Positions 1-6,680 of a stretch of DNA of 64,000 nucleotides are shown here, piece by piece. Below the pieces are notes generated by a model. It was not told where the DNA came from, did no database searches, and saw only the letters and a list, made by a program, of their open reading frames with translations. The first letter of the stretch is position 1; each line of letters starts with the position of its first letter. Source of the stretch: an uncultured Bacteroidales bacterium (GTDB lineage: Bacteria; Bacteroidota; Bacteroidia; Bacteroidales; P3); contig ONLW01000009.1 in NCBI GenBank assembly GCA_900318835.1, forward strand, positions 62,001 to 126,000, read 5' to 3'. Made by a program: the position numbers and the translations under genes.

Positions 1-738
1 AATCTCCGGCATGCAAAGGCCCGAGCAGTAGTTGCACAGACGAATGTATCGTCCGACCTCCTCGCCAACCTCGTCGAGAGCTTTGCGCATGATGCGGAAG
101 TTCTCCTGAGTGGCGAAAGTGCCGCCGAAACCCTCTGTGGTGGCGCCATAGGGCACATAGTCGAGCAACGACTGTCCCGTTGTGCGGATCACGGCGATGA
201 TGTCGGCACCCTGACGGGCACCGGCCTGAGCCTGAACCACATCCTCGTAGATGTTACCCGTAGCCACGATGATGTAGAGATAGGGTTTGCTGCCCTCACC
301 TAAGGTAGCAATGTATTTCTCACGACGCAAACGATTGCTGCGGACCTTCTCAATGGTAGCATTGATGACAGGTTCCAAGGCCTTGTCGATATCGGCCTTC
401 GAGTGTACCGGCAGCTTGGTGATATCAAGAGTGCCAACTGCGATAGCCTCGGCAATCTCCTGTGGGGTCTTGCCGGTTTCCACCATGGCATTGCCCACAT
501 AGAACATTACGCCCTCGCCGAGGACGCCATTGCTCTTCAAATGTTCCACCACGACATTGGGCATGGGCACCTCATTGTCGTCGATGCCATCGATGCCCAA
601 GAAGCGGCACAATGTGCGCTCCACAGCCACGGTAGTGTAATCTTCCACGAAATCCTGCACCTGTCCGGCAATCTTCCTTGCTACCGAACGCGCATGCTCA
701 ACTTCCGTAAAATCAAGTCCTACTTTACTTTTCTGCAT
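1..738 (-). CDS. kamD: lysine 5,6-aminomutase alpha subunit (partial, N-terminal part)
   Basis: This is the large subunit of the adenosylcobalamin- and PLP-dependent mutase that moves the terminal amino group of D-lysine or L-beta-lysine to C5 in anaerobic lysine fermentation. Translating from the ATG at 738 gives 246 codons without a stop, about half of the family length (roughly 516 residues); the rest lies beyond the left edge. Recognisable stretches are TTVAVERTLCRFLGIDG near residue 35, RTTGQSLLDYVPYGATTEGF near 185 and IRLCNYCSGLCMPE at the edge, all closely like clostridial KamD. The start fits the promoter at 786-819. Partner genes (kamE, kamA, kdd, kce, kal) would be expected further left and cannot be seen. 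Family call is firm; substrate follows from the family. Confidence 0.93.
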   Translation of the reverse strand, partial: MQKSKVGLDFTEVEHARSVARKIAGQVQDFVEDYTTVAVERTLCRFLGIDGIDDNEVPMPNVVVEHLKSNGVLGEGVMFYVGNAMVETGKTPQEIAEAIAVGTLDITKLPVHSKADIDKALEPVINATIEKVRSNRLRREKYIATLGEGSKPYLYIIVATGNIYEDVVQAQAGARQGADIIAVIRTTGQSLLDYVPYGATTEGFGGTFATQENFRIMRKALDEVGEEVGRYIRLCNYCSGLCMPEI

Positions 739-785
739 TGTTGTTGTATTGTTTATTTATTGTTTTTACATTCTCATTCGAACTG

Positions 786-819
786 CAAAGATACAACTTT
801 TTTTATAAATATGAACAAA
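786..819 (-). promoter_or_regulatory. promoter of kamD
   Basis: On the minus strand a TATCTTTG (793 to 786) matches the Bacteroidetes -7 box TAnnTTTG, and a TTTG (819 to 816) lies 22 bases upstream as the -33 box, slightly wider than the usual 19-21. It leaves a leader of about 40 bases before the ATG at 738. Inferred by pattern only. Confidence 0.6.
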
Positions 820-932
820 AAATAATATCCACTGCCATTTTCACCCACTTTCCGGATAACAAACACCCATCGGCGAAAACGGACAAACTTTCCTAATAAA
901 CGTTAAAAAGCCTGTTTTTAAGCCAATAAAAG

Positions 933-989
933 CCCTACCAACTCCCACCATGGTAGGAGTTGGTTAGGAGTTGATAGGTAGTTGGTAGG
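933..989 (-). repeat. phased 11-base palindromic repeat element, copy 1
   Basis: This is the shortest of seven related intergenic elements. The centre is CCACCATGGTAGG at about 945-957. To its right run three contiguous 11-base units, GGTAGGAGTTG, GTTAGGAGTTG and ATAGGTAGTTG, and to its left a short inverted arm. Read on the minus strand, the long arm comes first and kamD lies downstream, about 195 bases from the element edge. The promoter of kamD lies between. The 310-base gap 739-1048 holds only this element, that promoter and the end of the GH25 gene. Confidence 0.8.
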
Positions 990-1048
990 TACCAAATGCG
1001 AGTTTGGCCCCTCGCCATGGTCACAAAACACTTTCGGCTTGACAATGT

Positions 1049-1786
1049 TTATTTCGCGGTGGCAACGGTGTCGGTCTTGGTGGCCGTGGTATCGGTAGCT
1101 GTTGTGGTAGCAGAATTCCCGTCGTTCTTCTTTTTCTTCTTTGGGAGGAGAATGTCGCTAAGGTTGTGATTGCGGTCGAACTTGCTGATATCTACACAGC
1201 CGCTAATACCGCTAACATGACCTGTTTCGGTGAACTGCCACAGGGTATAGCGCACCGACGGCGTGCGGCGATAATTGGCAATAAAAATGTGATACTTGCG
1301 GTATTTCTTGCCGGAAAAATGAAGTTTGTAGACCTTCTCGGAGGTGTAGATCATAGGCTTCACACCATACTCCTTCTCCATGAGTTCCAGCAGTTTATCA
1401 ACGCGTTCCATATAAAGGCGTCCGCTGTGGTGCCCCTCAATATCAAGCACAGGAATAAGATCCTGCTCTTTCTTGTTCACCATGCTCTTGAAGTTGTCCA
1501 TCTGCTGGTAGGCCGTGGTCTTGCTGCTATAAAGGTGATAGCTGCCCACAAGGAGACCCGCCTTCTTGGCTTTGGCGATGTTAGTCTTGTAGTAGGGGTC
1601 GCGAATGGAGGTACCTTCGGTAGCCTTGATATAGACGAACTTAATGGTCTTGTCTTTTACCACCTTGCTCCAGTTGATGTTGCCTTGAAACTTCGACACA
1701 TCAATGCCACGTGTCTGAGCCTGTGCGCACAAGGCGCACAGGCTCAGCACGAGCGCTATAAGACTACATTTGAATTTCATCGCCAT
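1049..1786 (-). CDS. exported glycoside hydrolase family 25 lysozyme
   Basis: This is a GH25 muramidase, which cuts the N-acetylmuramic acid to N-acetylglucosamine bond of peptidoglycan. After a signal peptide ending ALCAQAQ, the catalytic barrel begins with RGIDVSKFQGNINW (about residue 26). It continues with FVYIKATEGTS, GSYHLYS, and PVLDIEG near residue 115, supplying the acidic residues typical of the family. The end is unusual: a lysine run (KKKKKND) followed by a Thr/Ala tail containing DTT and DTV, which fit the Bacteroidetes periplasmic O-glycosylation motif D(S/T)(A/I/L/V/M/T). The start overlaps the end of rng by 23 bases (17 if the second ATG at 1780 is used), so both are likely on one transcript. 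Target, self or foreign wall, is unknown. Confidence 0.9.
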   Translation of the reverse strand: MAMKFKCSLIALVLSLCALCAQAQTRGIDVSKFQGNINWSKVVKDKTIKFVYIKATEGTSIRDPYYKTNIAKAKKAGLLVGSYHLYSSKTTAYQQMDNFKSMVNKKEQDLIPVLDIEGHHSGRLYMERVDKLLELMEKEYGVKPMIYTSEKVYKLHFSGKKYRKYHIFIANYRRTPSVRYTLWQFTETGHVSGISGCVDISKFDRNHNLSDILLPKKKKKNDGNSATTTATDTTATKTDTVATAK

Positions 1787-3317
1787 TAGAATGGAAGAAT
1801 TTGAAATCCAACAAGCTATACTGTTCCGAAGCTTTCATCTCTAGACGCACATGGTACTTTCTGCCCCACTGCGACTTGATACTCTTGAGCCACCCTTTGG
1901 TGAGATAGGCGTGGATGTAGGGATGCGTGACCAGCGTGAGACGCTTCTCGTTCGACGAAGTAAGAAGGTACTTGAGGCTCGACTCAATCTCGTCAACCAC
2001 CACGAGGCTCGACTTGATGGTGCCCGTGCCGTCGCAGAAAGGACATTTCTCCTGCACGTCGACCTCCAAGGCGGGGCGAACTCTCTGGCGCGTAATCTGC
2101 ATCAATCCGAACTTACTGAGAGGCAAGATGGTATGACGGGCCTTATCGCGTTTCATCTCCTCGGTCATCACGTCGAAAAGCTTCTTGCGGTTCTCGGCCT
2201 TGTTCATATCCACAAAGTCGACGATGACAATGCCGCCCATGTCGCGCAGACGCAATTGGCGGGCTATTTCCTTGGCGCTCTCGATGTTAACCTGCAGAGC
2301 AGTATCCTCCTGTCCCGTGCCGGCCTTGATGTGGTTGCCACTGTTGACATCGATGACATGCATGGCCTCAGTGTGCTCGATGTAAAGGTATACCCCCGAA
2401 CGTATGGTGACAATCTTGCCAAAAGCACGACGGATGTCGCGCGAGATGCCAAACTGCTCAAAGATGGGAGTCTCCATCTTATAATGTTTGACAATGTCCT
2501 CCTTGCCTGGCTCAATATCTTTAAGAAACTGGCGCACATCGCCGTAGAGGTCGGCATTGTCGACATAGATGGTATTGAAATCGTCGGTCAGCACGTCGCG
2601 CAACAGCGCCGTGGTGGTGCTGAGTTCGGCATGGACTTTGGTGGGGGCGTTGACTCGCTTGAGTTTCTCGGTCATCTTGGCCCAACTGTCCATCAGGTGA
2701 CGCAAGTCAGCATCGAGTTCAGCTACAGTACGGCCCTCGGCCACAGTACGCACAATGACACCGAAATTCTGCGGCCGTATGCTCTGCATCAGGCGGCGCA
2801 AGCGAGTTCGTTCCTCGTTTTTCTTGATTTTCTGCGAGATTGAAACCTTGTTACTGAAAGGCGTAAGCACCAAGTAGCGACCAGCGATGGAGATGTCGCC
2901 CGATACCTTGGGGCCTTTGGTGGAGATGGGTTCCTTGGTGACCTGCATCAATACAGGTTGACCCACCTTAAGCACATTATTCAGATCACCCACCTTTTCG
3001 AGGATGGGTTCTATCTTGAAATTCTCGAGAGTGGCGGCACTGCGGTCACCGTTCATGGCGAGGCGGAGGTATTTGTCCACCGAGCCGTAATCGGGGCCCA
3101 GGTCAAGGTAATGCATGAAACCCTCTTTGTCGCCTCCAAGGTCAACGAAGGCAGCATTAAGGCCCTGCATAATCTTCTTCACCTTTCCGAAGAAGATATC
3201 GCCGACGGCGAACTGGCCCGTGCTCATCTCCTTGTGGAGCTCCACCAGACGCTTGTCCTCCAGCAGGGCTATTTGCACACCCTCGGCATTAGATGATATT
3301 ACTAATTCTTTATCCAT
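1764..3317 (-). CDS. rng: ribonuclease G (Rne/Rng family)
   Basis: This single-strand-specific endoribonuclease acts in rRNA maturation and mRNA decay. The 517-residue protein has the family layout: an S1 RNA-binding domain near residues 36-130 (GDIFFGKVKKIMQGLNAAFV), an RNase H-like and DNase I-like catalytic core with the metal-binding DVNSGN near residue 322, the helix GGIVIVDFVDM, and the zinc-link CPFCDGTG near residue 424. Its length matches RNase G and lacks the long RNase E degradosome tail. It starts with an ATG 120 bases downstream of the small basic protein gene, after a hairpin at 3339-3380, and ends inside the start of the GH25 gene. Confidence 0.96.
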   Translation of the reverse strand: MDKELVISSNAEGVQIALLEDKRLVELHKEMSTGQFAVGDIFFGKVKKIMQGLNAAFVDLGGDKEGFMHYLDLGPDYGSVDKYLRLAMNGDRSAATLENFKIEPILEKVGDLNNVLKVGQPVLMQVTKEPISTKGPKVSGDISIAGRYLVLTPFSNKVSISQKIKKNEERTRLRRLMQSIRPQNFGVIVRTVAEGRTVAELDADLRHLMDSWAKMTEKLKRVNAPTKVHAELSTTTALLRDVLTDDFNTIYVDNADLYGDVRQFLKDIEPGKEDIVKHYKMETPIFEQFGISRDIRRAFGKIVTIRSGVYLYIEHTEAMHVIDVNSGNHIKAGTGQEDTALQVNIESAKEIARQLRLRDMGGIVIVDFVDMNKAENRKKLFDVMTEEMKRDKARHTILPLSKFGLMQITRQRVRPALEVDVQEKCPFCDGTGTIKSSLVVVDEIESSLKYLLTSSNEKRLTLVTHPYIHAYLTKGWLKSIKSQWGRKYHVRLEMKASEQYSLLDFKFFHSNGDEIQM

Positions 3318-3338
3318 TTAATCATTTAAAAACATAAA

Positions 3339-3380
3339 ACAAATTACATACCTCCCCAAAAGGGAAGGTGTGTAATTTGT
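3339..3380 (-). terminator. stem-loop between the small basic protein gene and rng
   Basis: ACAAATTACATACC (3339-3352) can pair with GGTGTGTAATTTGT (3367-3380), with one G.T pair, around a loop that can pair further (CCCC/GGGA). On the minus strand it is followed by TTTTATGTTTTT. It probably terminates or attenuates the HU and small-protein transcript ahead of rng. Confidence 0.7.
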
Positions 3381-3436
3381 TCTAGAAATCTGGAAGAAAC
3401 TATCTTCTTTCGAAGAGTCCAAAAATCAGTCGGACA

Positions 3437-3526
3437 TTATTTCTTCTTATGTCTGTTCTTGCGCAGGCGTTTTTTACGCTTGTGCGTAGACATTTTGTGA
3501 CGTTTGTGTTTTTTTCCGTTAGGCAT
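3437..3526 (-). CDS. 29-residue very basic protein, COX24/AURKAIP1-like
   Basis: This short gene starts at the ATG at 3526 and stops with TAA at 3437-3439. The product is 29 residues and almost entirely Lys, Arg and His (MPNGKKHKRHKM then STHKRKKRLRKNRHKKK). Near-identical tiny proteins are widespread in Bacteroidetes, usually annotated as AURKAIP1/COX24-domain proteins. The mitochondrial relative mS38 is a ribosomal protein, so a ribosome-bound role is likely but inferred. It begins 18 bases after the HU stop codon and probably shares that transcript. Confidence 0.8.
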   Translation of the reverse strand: MPNGKKHKRHKMSTHKRKKRLRKNRHKKK

Positions 3527-3543
3527 TTTTATGAAACTTTAAC

Positions 3544-3828
3544 TTATTTAACTTTCTTTTTCACATCCTGCATGAAAGTCTTGGCGGGCTTGAAAGCGGG
3601 GATGTTGTGAGCGGGGATGATGATGGTGGTGTTCTTGCTAATGTTGCGGCCAGTCTTCTCAGCGCGTTTCTTCACGATGAAGCTGCCAAAACCACGCAGA
3701 TACACGTTCTCACCGTCAGAGAGACTTTCCTTGATCACGGTCATGAACTCCTCAACAGTAGCCTGGATGGCGACTTTCTCGATACCGGTTTTCTGAGCTA
3801 TTTCAGCTACGATTTCTGCCTTTGTCAT
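3544..3828 (-). CDS. HU family DNA-binding protein
   Basis: This small histone-like protein bends and compacts DNA. The 94 residues show the whole HU/IHF fold: the N-terminal dimerisation helices (MTKAEIVAEIAQKTG), then GENVYLRGFGSFIVKKRAEKTGRN split by the usual RGFGSF signature near residue 45. The DNA-binding arm follows (NTTIIIPAHNIPAFKPAK), with Pro at its tip to intercalate between bases. It has no extra tail. A TATTTTTG box at 3896-3889 gives a plausible promoter about 60 bases upstream. The small basic protein follows directly. Confidence 0.96.
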   Translation of the reverse strand: MTKAEIVAEIAQKTGIEKVAIQATVEEFMTVIKESLSDGENVYLRGFGSFIVKKRAEKTGRNISKNTTIIIPAHNIPAFKPAKTFMQDVKKKVK

Positions 3829-3888
3829 TTTACTAATTATTTTATTTGTTAATCTTTACTTAACTGTTTTTCAACCAAAATCGGAGTG

Positions 3889-3896
3889 CAAAAATA
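3889..3896 (-). promoter_or_regulatory. probable -7 box of the HU gene
   Basis: TATTTTTG on the minus strand matches TAnnTTTG 61 bases before the HU start. No clear TTTG is seen 19-22 bases upstream, where the sequence is a T/A run. The rest of the gap to 4052 holds nothing I recognise. Confidence 0.45.
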
Positions 3897-4052
3897 CTAC
3901 TTTTTTTTTAATCCGAGAATATTTTTTTTTCGAGAAGGTAATTTTTAACATTTTCTCACAGCAGAAGTCACTGTTTATCAAAACACTATCTCAGATAAAA
4001 TATTTTCACCAACGCAAGGTCCAACTCCCACAAAAGAGCATTTCACAGAGTC

Positions 4053-4910
4053 CTATTTACTAGTTTTTAACCCTTTACCGAAAGTGGTAACCATCAGCAA
4101 AACGGCAGCTATCGAGCAGCCCAAAGTAACGGTCCAGCCAATGCCCAGCGAGGCCATAGGATCGATGCCCGACTCGGGGGTTGCAATCCCAAAAAGGAGC
4201 ACCACCATGGCATTGTTCACAAAGTGCACCAACACATTGACCACCAGCGAGCCACCACCCACATAAAGATATCCCAACAGTCCTCCCAACAAGAAACGCG
4301 GCAAGAAAGCGAACACCTCACCATGAGCAAAGCTGAAGACGGCCGCCGTGACCCATACAGCCACATGCACATTCTTGAACCAACTTTGCATAATATTTTG
4401 AATACCAGCACGGAAGAAGAGTTCCTCACACAATGCAGGCACCAATGCCACACACAACAACGAGAGCAAAGGATGACACTCTTTCAGGGTGAGTTCAACT
4501 GCCCGTTGCGAAGCTTCGCCCACCTCACGGAGTTTCTGTTCCACACTTTCCCATACGCCCGACCAATGCCAGCCGTCGTTCCACACTGAAAGCCAATCGG
4601 TCAGCGGCACAAGCAAGAACAGCACCACTACACCCGCCAAAGCCAATAACCACCGACGACCTGAAAAATCGACCCGTAGCCATGTCCGCTCCTCGTGACG
4701 ATGGTACATAAACGCGATAATGACTGCCGGTAAGCCAAACACAAGAATCTGAGAACATGCATTCCATAAAATGAGCGCACTCCACGCGCCGTGATCAGTG
4801 CCATTGGCAACACCTATTGCCACACCTATCACAACGGACAACACCATCAGCGCCAGCGACAACATCGCCAACACCAAAAGATGCATAAAAGGATGGGTAA
4901 ACTTCTTCAC
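4053..4910 (-). CDS. CPBP (Rce1-type) intramembrane metalloprotease
   Basis: This integral membrane protein belongs to the CAAX protease / bacteriocin-processing family. About eight hydrophobic segments are visible. The three family motifs are in place: EELFFRAGIQ near residue 163 (glutamates and arginine), FSFAHGE near 193 (catalytic His) and HFVNNAMVV near 232. Substrate is unknown. The longest frame begins with GTG at 4910, only five bases from the 3' end of the tRNA gene. The ATG at 4886 (MHLLVLAML) is an alternative that removes eight residues. The GTG form reads MKKFTHPF, which looks like a natural N-terminus, so I keep it with reserve. Confidence 0.88.
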   Translation of the reverse strand: MKKFTHPFMHLLVLAMLSLALMVLSVVIGVAIGVANGTDHGAWSALILWNACSQILVFGLPAVIIAFMYHRHEERTWLRVDFSGRRWLLALAGVVVLFLLVPLTDWLSVWNDGWHWSGVWESVEQKLREVGEASQRAVELTLKECHPLLSLLCVALVPALCEELFFRAGIQNIMQSWFKNVHVAVWVTAAVFSFAHGEVFAFLPRFLLGGLLGYLYVGGGSLVVNVLVHFVNNAMVVLLFGIATPESGIDPMASLGIGWTVTLGCSIAAVLLMVTTFGKGLKTSK

Positions 4911-4914
4911 TTAG

Positions 4915-4988
4915 TGACCCCTGCGGGATTCAAACCCACGACTTTCGGAACCGGAATCCGACGTTCTATTCAGCTGAACTAAGGGGCC
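4915..4988 (-). tRNA. tRNA-Arg (anticodon CCG)
   Basis: A full cloverleaf can be drawn on the minus strand: acceptor GGCCCCT/AGGGGTC (one G.U), D arm GTTC/GAAC, anticodon stem TCGGA/TCCGA around the loop TTCCGGT, five-base variable loop, and T arm GTGGG-TTTGAAT-CCCGC. The anticodon CCG reads the arginine codon CGG. The discriminator base is A, and CCA is not encoded. It may be co-transcribed with the downstream protease gene. Confidence 0.96.
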
Positions 4989-5035
4989 AAACAGCTTTTG
5001 CCTAAAAGACAAAAACAATATAATAACTGCCAACA

Positions 5036-6394
5036 TTAAATATTATTGTGCAGTATTGATTTTTTTTTCACCAGTTGCGGCGCGTAGCGTATCACCAGAA
5101 TGTTGCAGAGGAACAGCGACAGCAGCTCAGCAATGCCCCACGACATCCATATACCATTGATTCCCAGTATTGCCGGAAGCATCCACACACAGACCAACTC
5201 AAAGCCCAACGTGCGCGCAAAAGCCGCAACAGCACTCACCACCCCGTTATTCAATCCTGTGAACAGTGCCGAGGCGAACATATTCCATCCACAAATGAGC
5301 ATGGCGGGGAAATAGAGCCGCATAGCCTTGACCGTCAACCCGGTAAGTCCCTCGTCGTAACCCACGAAGATGCGCGCCAGCGGCTCGGCAAACGCCTCAG
5401 CCACTGCTGTCATCAGCGCTCCTGCCACCACAATAAGAGCCATCGACTTGCGCAACAGCGACCGTTGCTCGGAGATGTCGCGCGCGCCGTAATGATAACC
5501 GATAACAGGCGTAATACCAATATTATAGCCTATGAAAACCGCCACGAAAATAAATGCAATGTACATCAGTACGCCGAAGGCAGACACGCCGTCCTCGCCA
5601 AGGTGGCGCATAAGCTGCAGGTTGTAGCAAATGCAAACGACATTCGTCGCTATATTTGCCACATACTCAGACATCCCATTGCCGCAAGCCTTCCCCACAT
5701 AAGGCCACAACATCCTGGTATGCACCAGATGCAGGGTGCCACGGTTGCGGTGCGAAGAGAAATAGTAGATGGGGAACAAGCCGCCCACCAGGCATCCTGC
5801 CGCGGTGGCTATGGCAGCGCCCGCCACGCCCATCTTCACCCCCCACACCAACAGCGCGTCGAGCAAAATATTGGTCACTCCCGCCACCACACTCATCAGC
5901 GTTCCCAGCTGCGGACGCTCAGCCGCCATGTAGAACGACTGGAAGGCACACTGCAGCACAAACCCAGGCATCCCTATCATATTCAGTCGGATATAGACGA
6001 CACACTCGTCCATCATAGCCTCGTCGGCCCCAAGCCAAAGCGACACTTGCGGTGCAAAAACCGCCAGCACAACACCCAGCACCACCCCCAGCACCAATCC
6101 GAAACTCACCAGCATCGTGAATACCCGGTTAGCCTTATGGGGATAGCCCTCGCCCTTGAGCTTGGATACCAAAGCCCCGCCGCCGCTGCCAATCATCAAA
6201 CCCAACGAGCCTATCATCATAATTACTGGAAACGTAAGGTTTATGGCAGCAAATCCCGACTTACCGGCGAAGTTGGAAACGAAAAAGCCGTCGACGATGG
6301 AATACACCGACGTCACGAGCACCATAGCGATGCTCGGAAACACGGAACGGACAATCCTCCGATAAGTGTAATGCCCTGATAATTCGATATTCAC
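5036..6394 (-). CDS. MATE family efflux transporter
   Basis: This is a multidrug and toxin extrusion transporter with twelve membrane segments in two six-helix halves, exchanging drugs or metabolites for Na+ or H+. Family features include PSIAMVLVTSVYSIVDGFFV in helix 1 and AAINLTFPVIMMIGSLGLMIG in helix 2, with a related pattern in the second half (ALFTGLNNGVVSAVAAFART). I chose the GTG at 6394 (VNIELSGHYTYRR). The longer ATG frame from 6451 would start upstream of a good promoter at 6422-6452. This gives 452 residues, the usual size. Substrate unknown. Confidence 0.93.
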   Translation of the reverse strand: MNIELSGHYTYRRIVRSVFPSIAMVLVTSVYSIVDGFFVSNFAGKSGFAAINLTFPVIMMIGSLGLMIGSGGGALVSKLKGEGYPHKANRVFTMLVSFGLVLGVVLGVVLAVFAPQVSLWLGADEAMMDECVVYIRLNMIGMPGFVLQCAFQSFYMAAERPQLGTLMSVVAGVTNILLDALLVWGVKMGVAGAAIATAAGCLVGGLFPIYYFSSHRNRGTLHLVHTRMLWPYVGKACGNGMSEYVANIATNVVCICYNLQLMRHLGEDGVSAFGVLMYIAFIFVAVFIGYNIGITPVIGYHYGARDISEQRSLLRKSMALIVVAGALMTAVAEAFAEPLARIFVGYDEGLTGLTVKAMRLYFPAMLICGWNMFASALFTGLNNGVVSAVAAFARTLGFELVCVWMLPAILGINGIWMSWGIAELLSLFLCNILVIRYAPQLVKKKSILHNNI

Positions 6395-6421
6395 GTCGAC
6401 TAGAAAAGTTAAATTGAGCTG

Positions 6422-6452
6422 CAAAAATACAACTTTTTCCAAAATCGGCAAA
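6422..6452 (-). promoter_or_regulatory. promoter of the MATE gene
   Basis: On the minus strand TTTG (6452 to 6449), a 19-base spacer and TATTTTTG (6429 to 6422) match the Bacteroidetes sigma consensus exactly. The start of transcription would fall near 6415, about 20 bases before the GTG at 6394, which decides that start over the ATG at 6451. Confidence 0.75.
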
Positions 6453-6485
6453 ACCTCACAAAAACGCCCCCAAACCCCAATTTAC

Positions 6486-6596
6486 AACTACCTGATACTA
6501 AGCACCATCTCCCTATCAACTCCCACCCATCTCCTACCCAACTCCTACCCATGTCCTACCACAGTAGGAGATGATAGGGTGTTAACAGGTGGTTGG
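6486..6596 (+). repeat. phased 11-base palindromic repeat element, copy 2
   Basis: The 5' module AACTACCTGATACTAAGCACC is followed by contiguous units ATCTCCCTATC, AACTCCCACCC, ATCTCCTACCC, AACTCCTACCC and ATGTCCTACC. The centre is CCTACCACAGTAGG, and inverted units AGTAGGAGATG and ATAGGGTGTTA follow. It lies in the divergent gap between the MATE gene and porU, with the long arm first when read towards porU, 85 bases before the porU start. Confidence 0.85.
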
Positions 6597-6680
6597 CACG
6601 GTTTTTGCAGCAAATATTATTATATTGAATACAATAAAAAAAAAAAAGAGGCGTTATTGATGACTAAAATATTCATTGGA

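Noticed and set aside
1851..2843. 330-codon plus-strand frame opposite rng
   Set aside because: Antisense to a conserved ribonuclease; no family resemblance.
5075..6379. 434-codon plus-strand frame opposite the MATE gene
   Set aside because: The composition (many His, Gln, Arg) reflects the complement of hydrophobic codons; no motif, start context or promoter.
6414..6680. Upstream extension of porU to the first ATG of the open frame
   Set aside because: It would place 89 residues of repeat-derived, low-complexity sequence ahead of a clear signal peptide and cross the divergent promoter.
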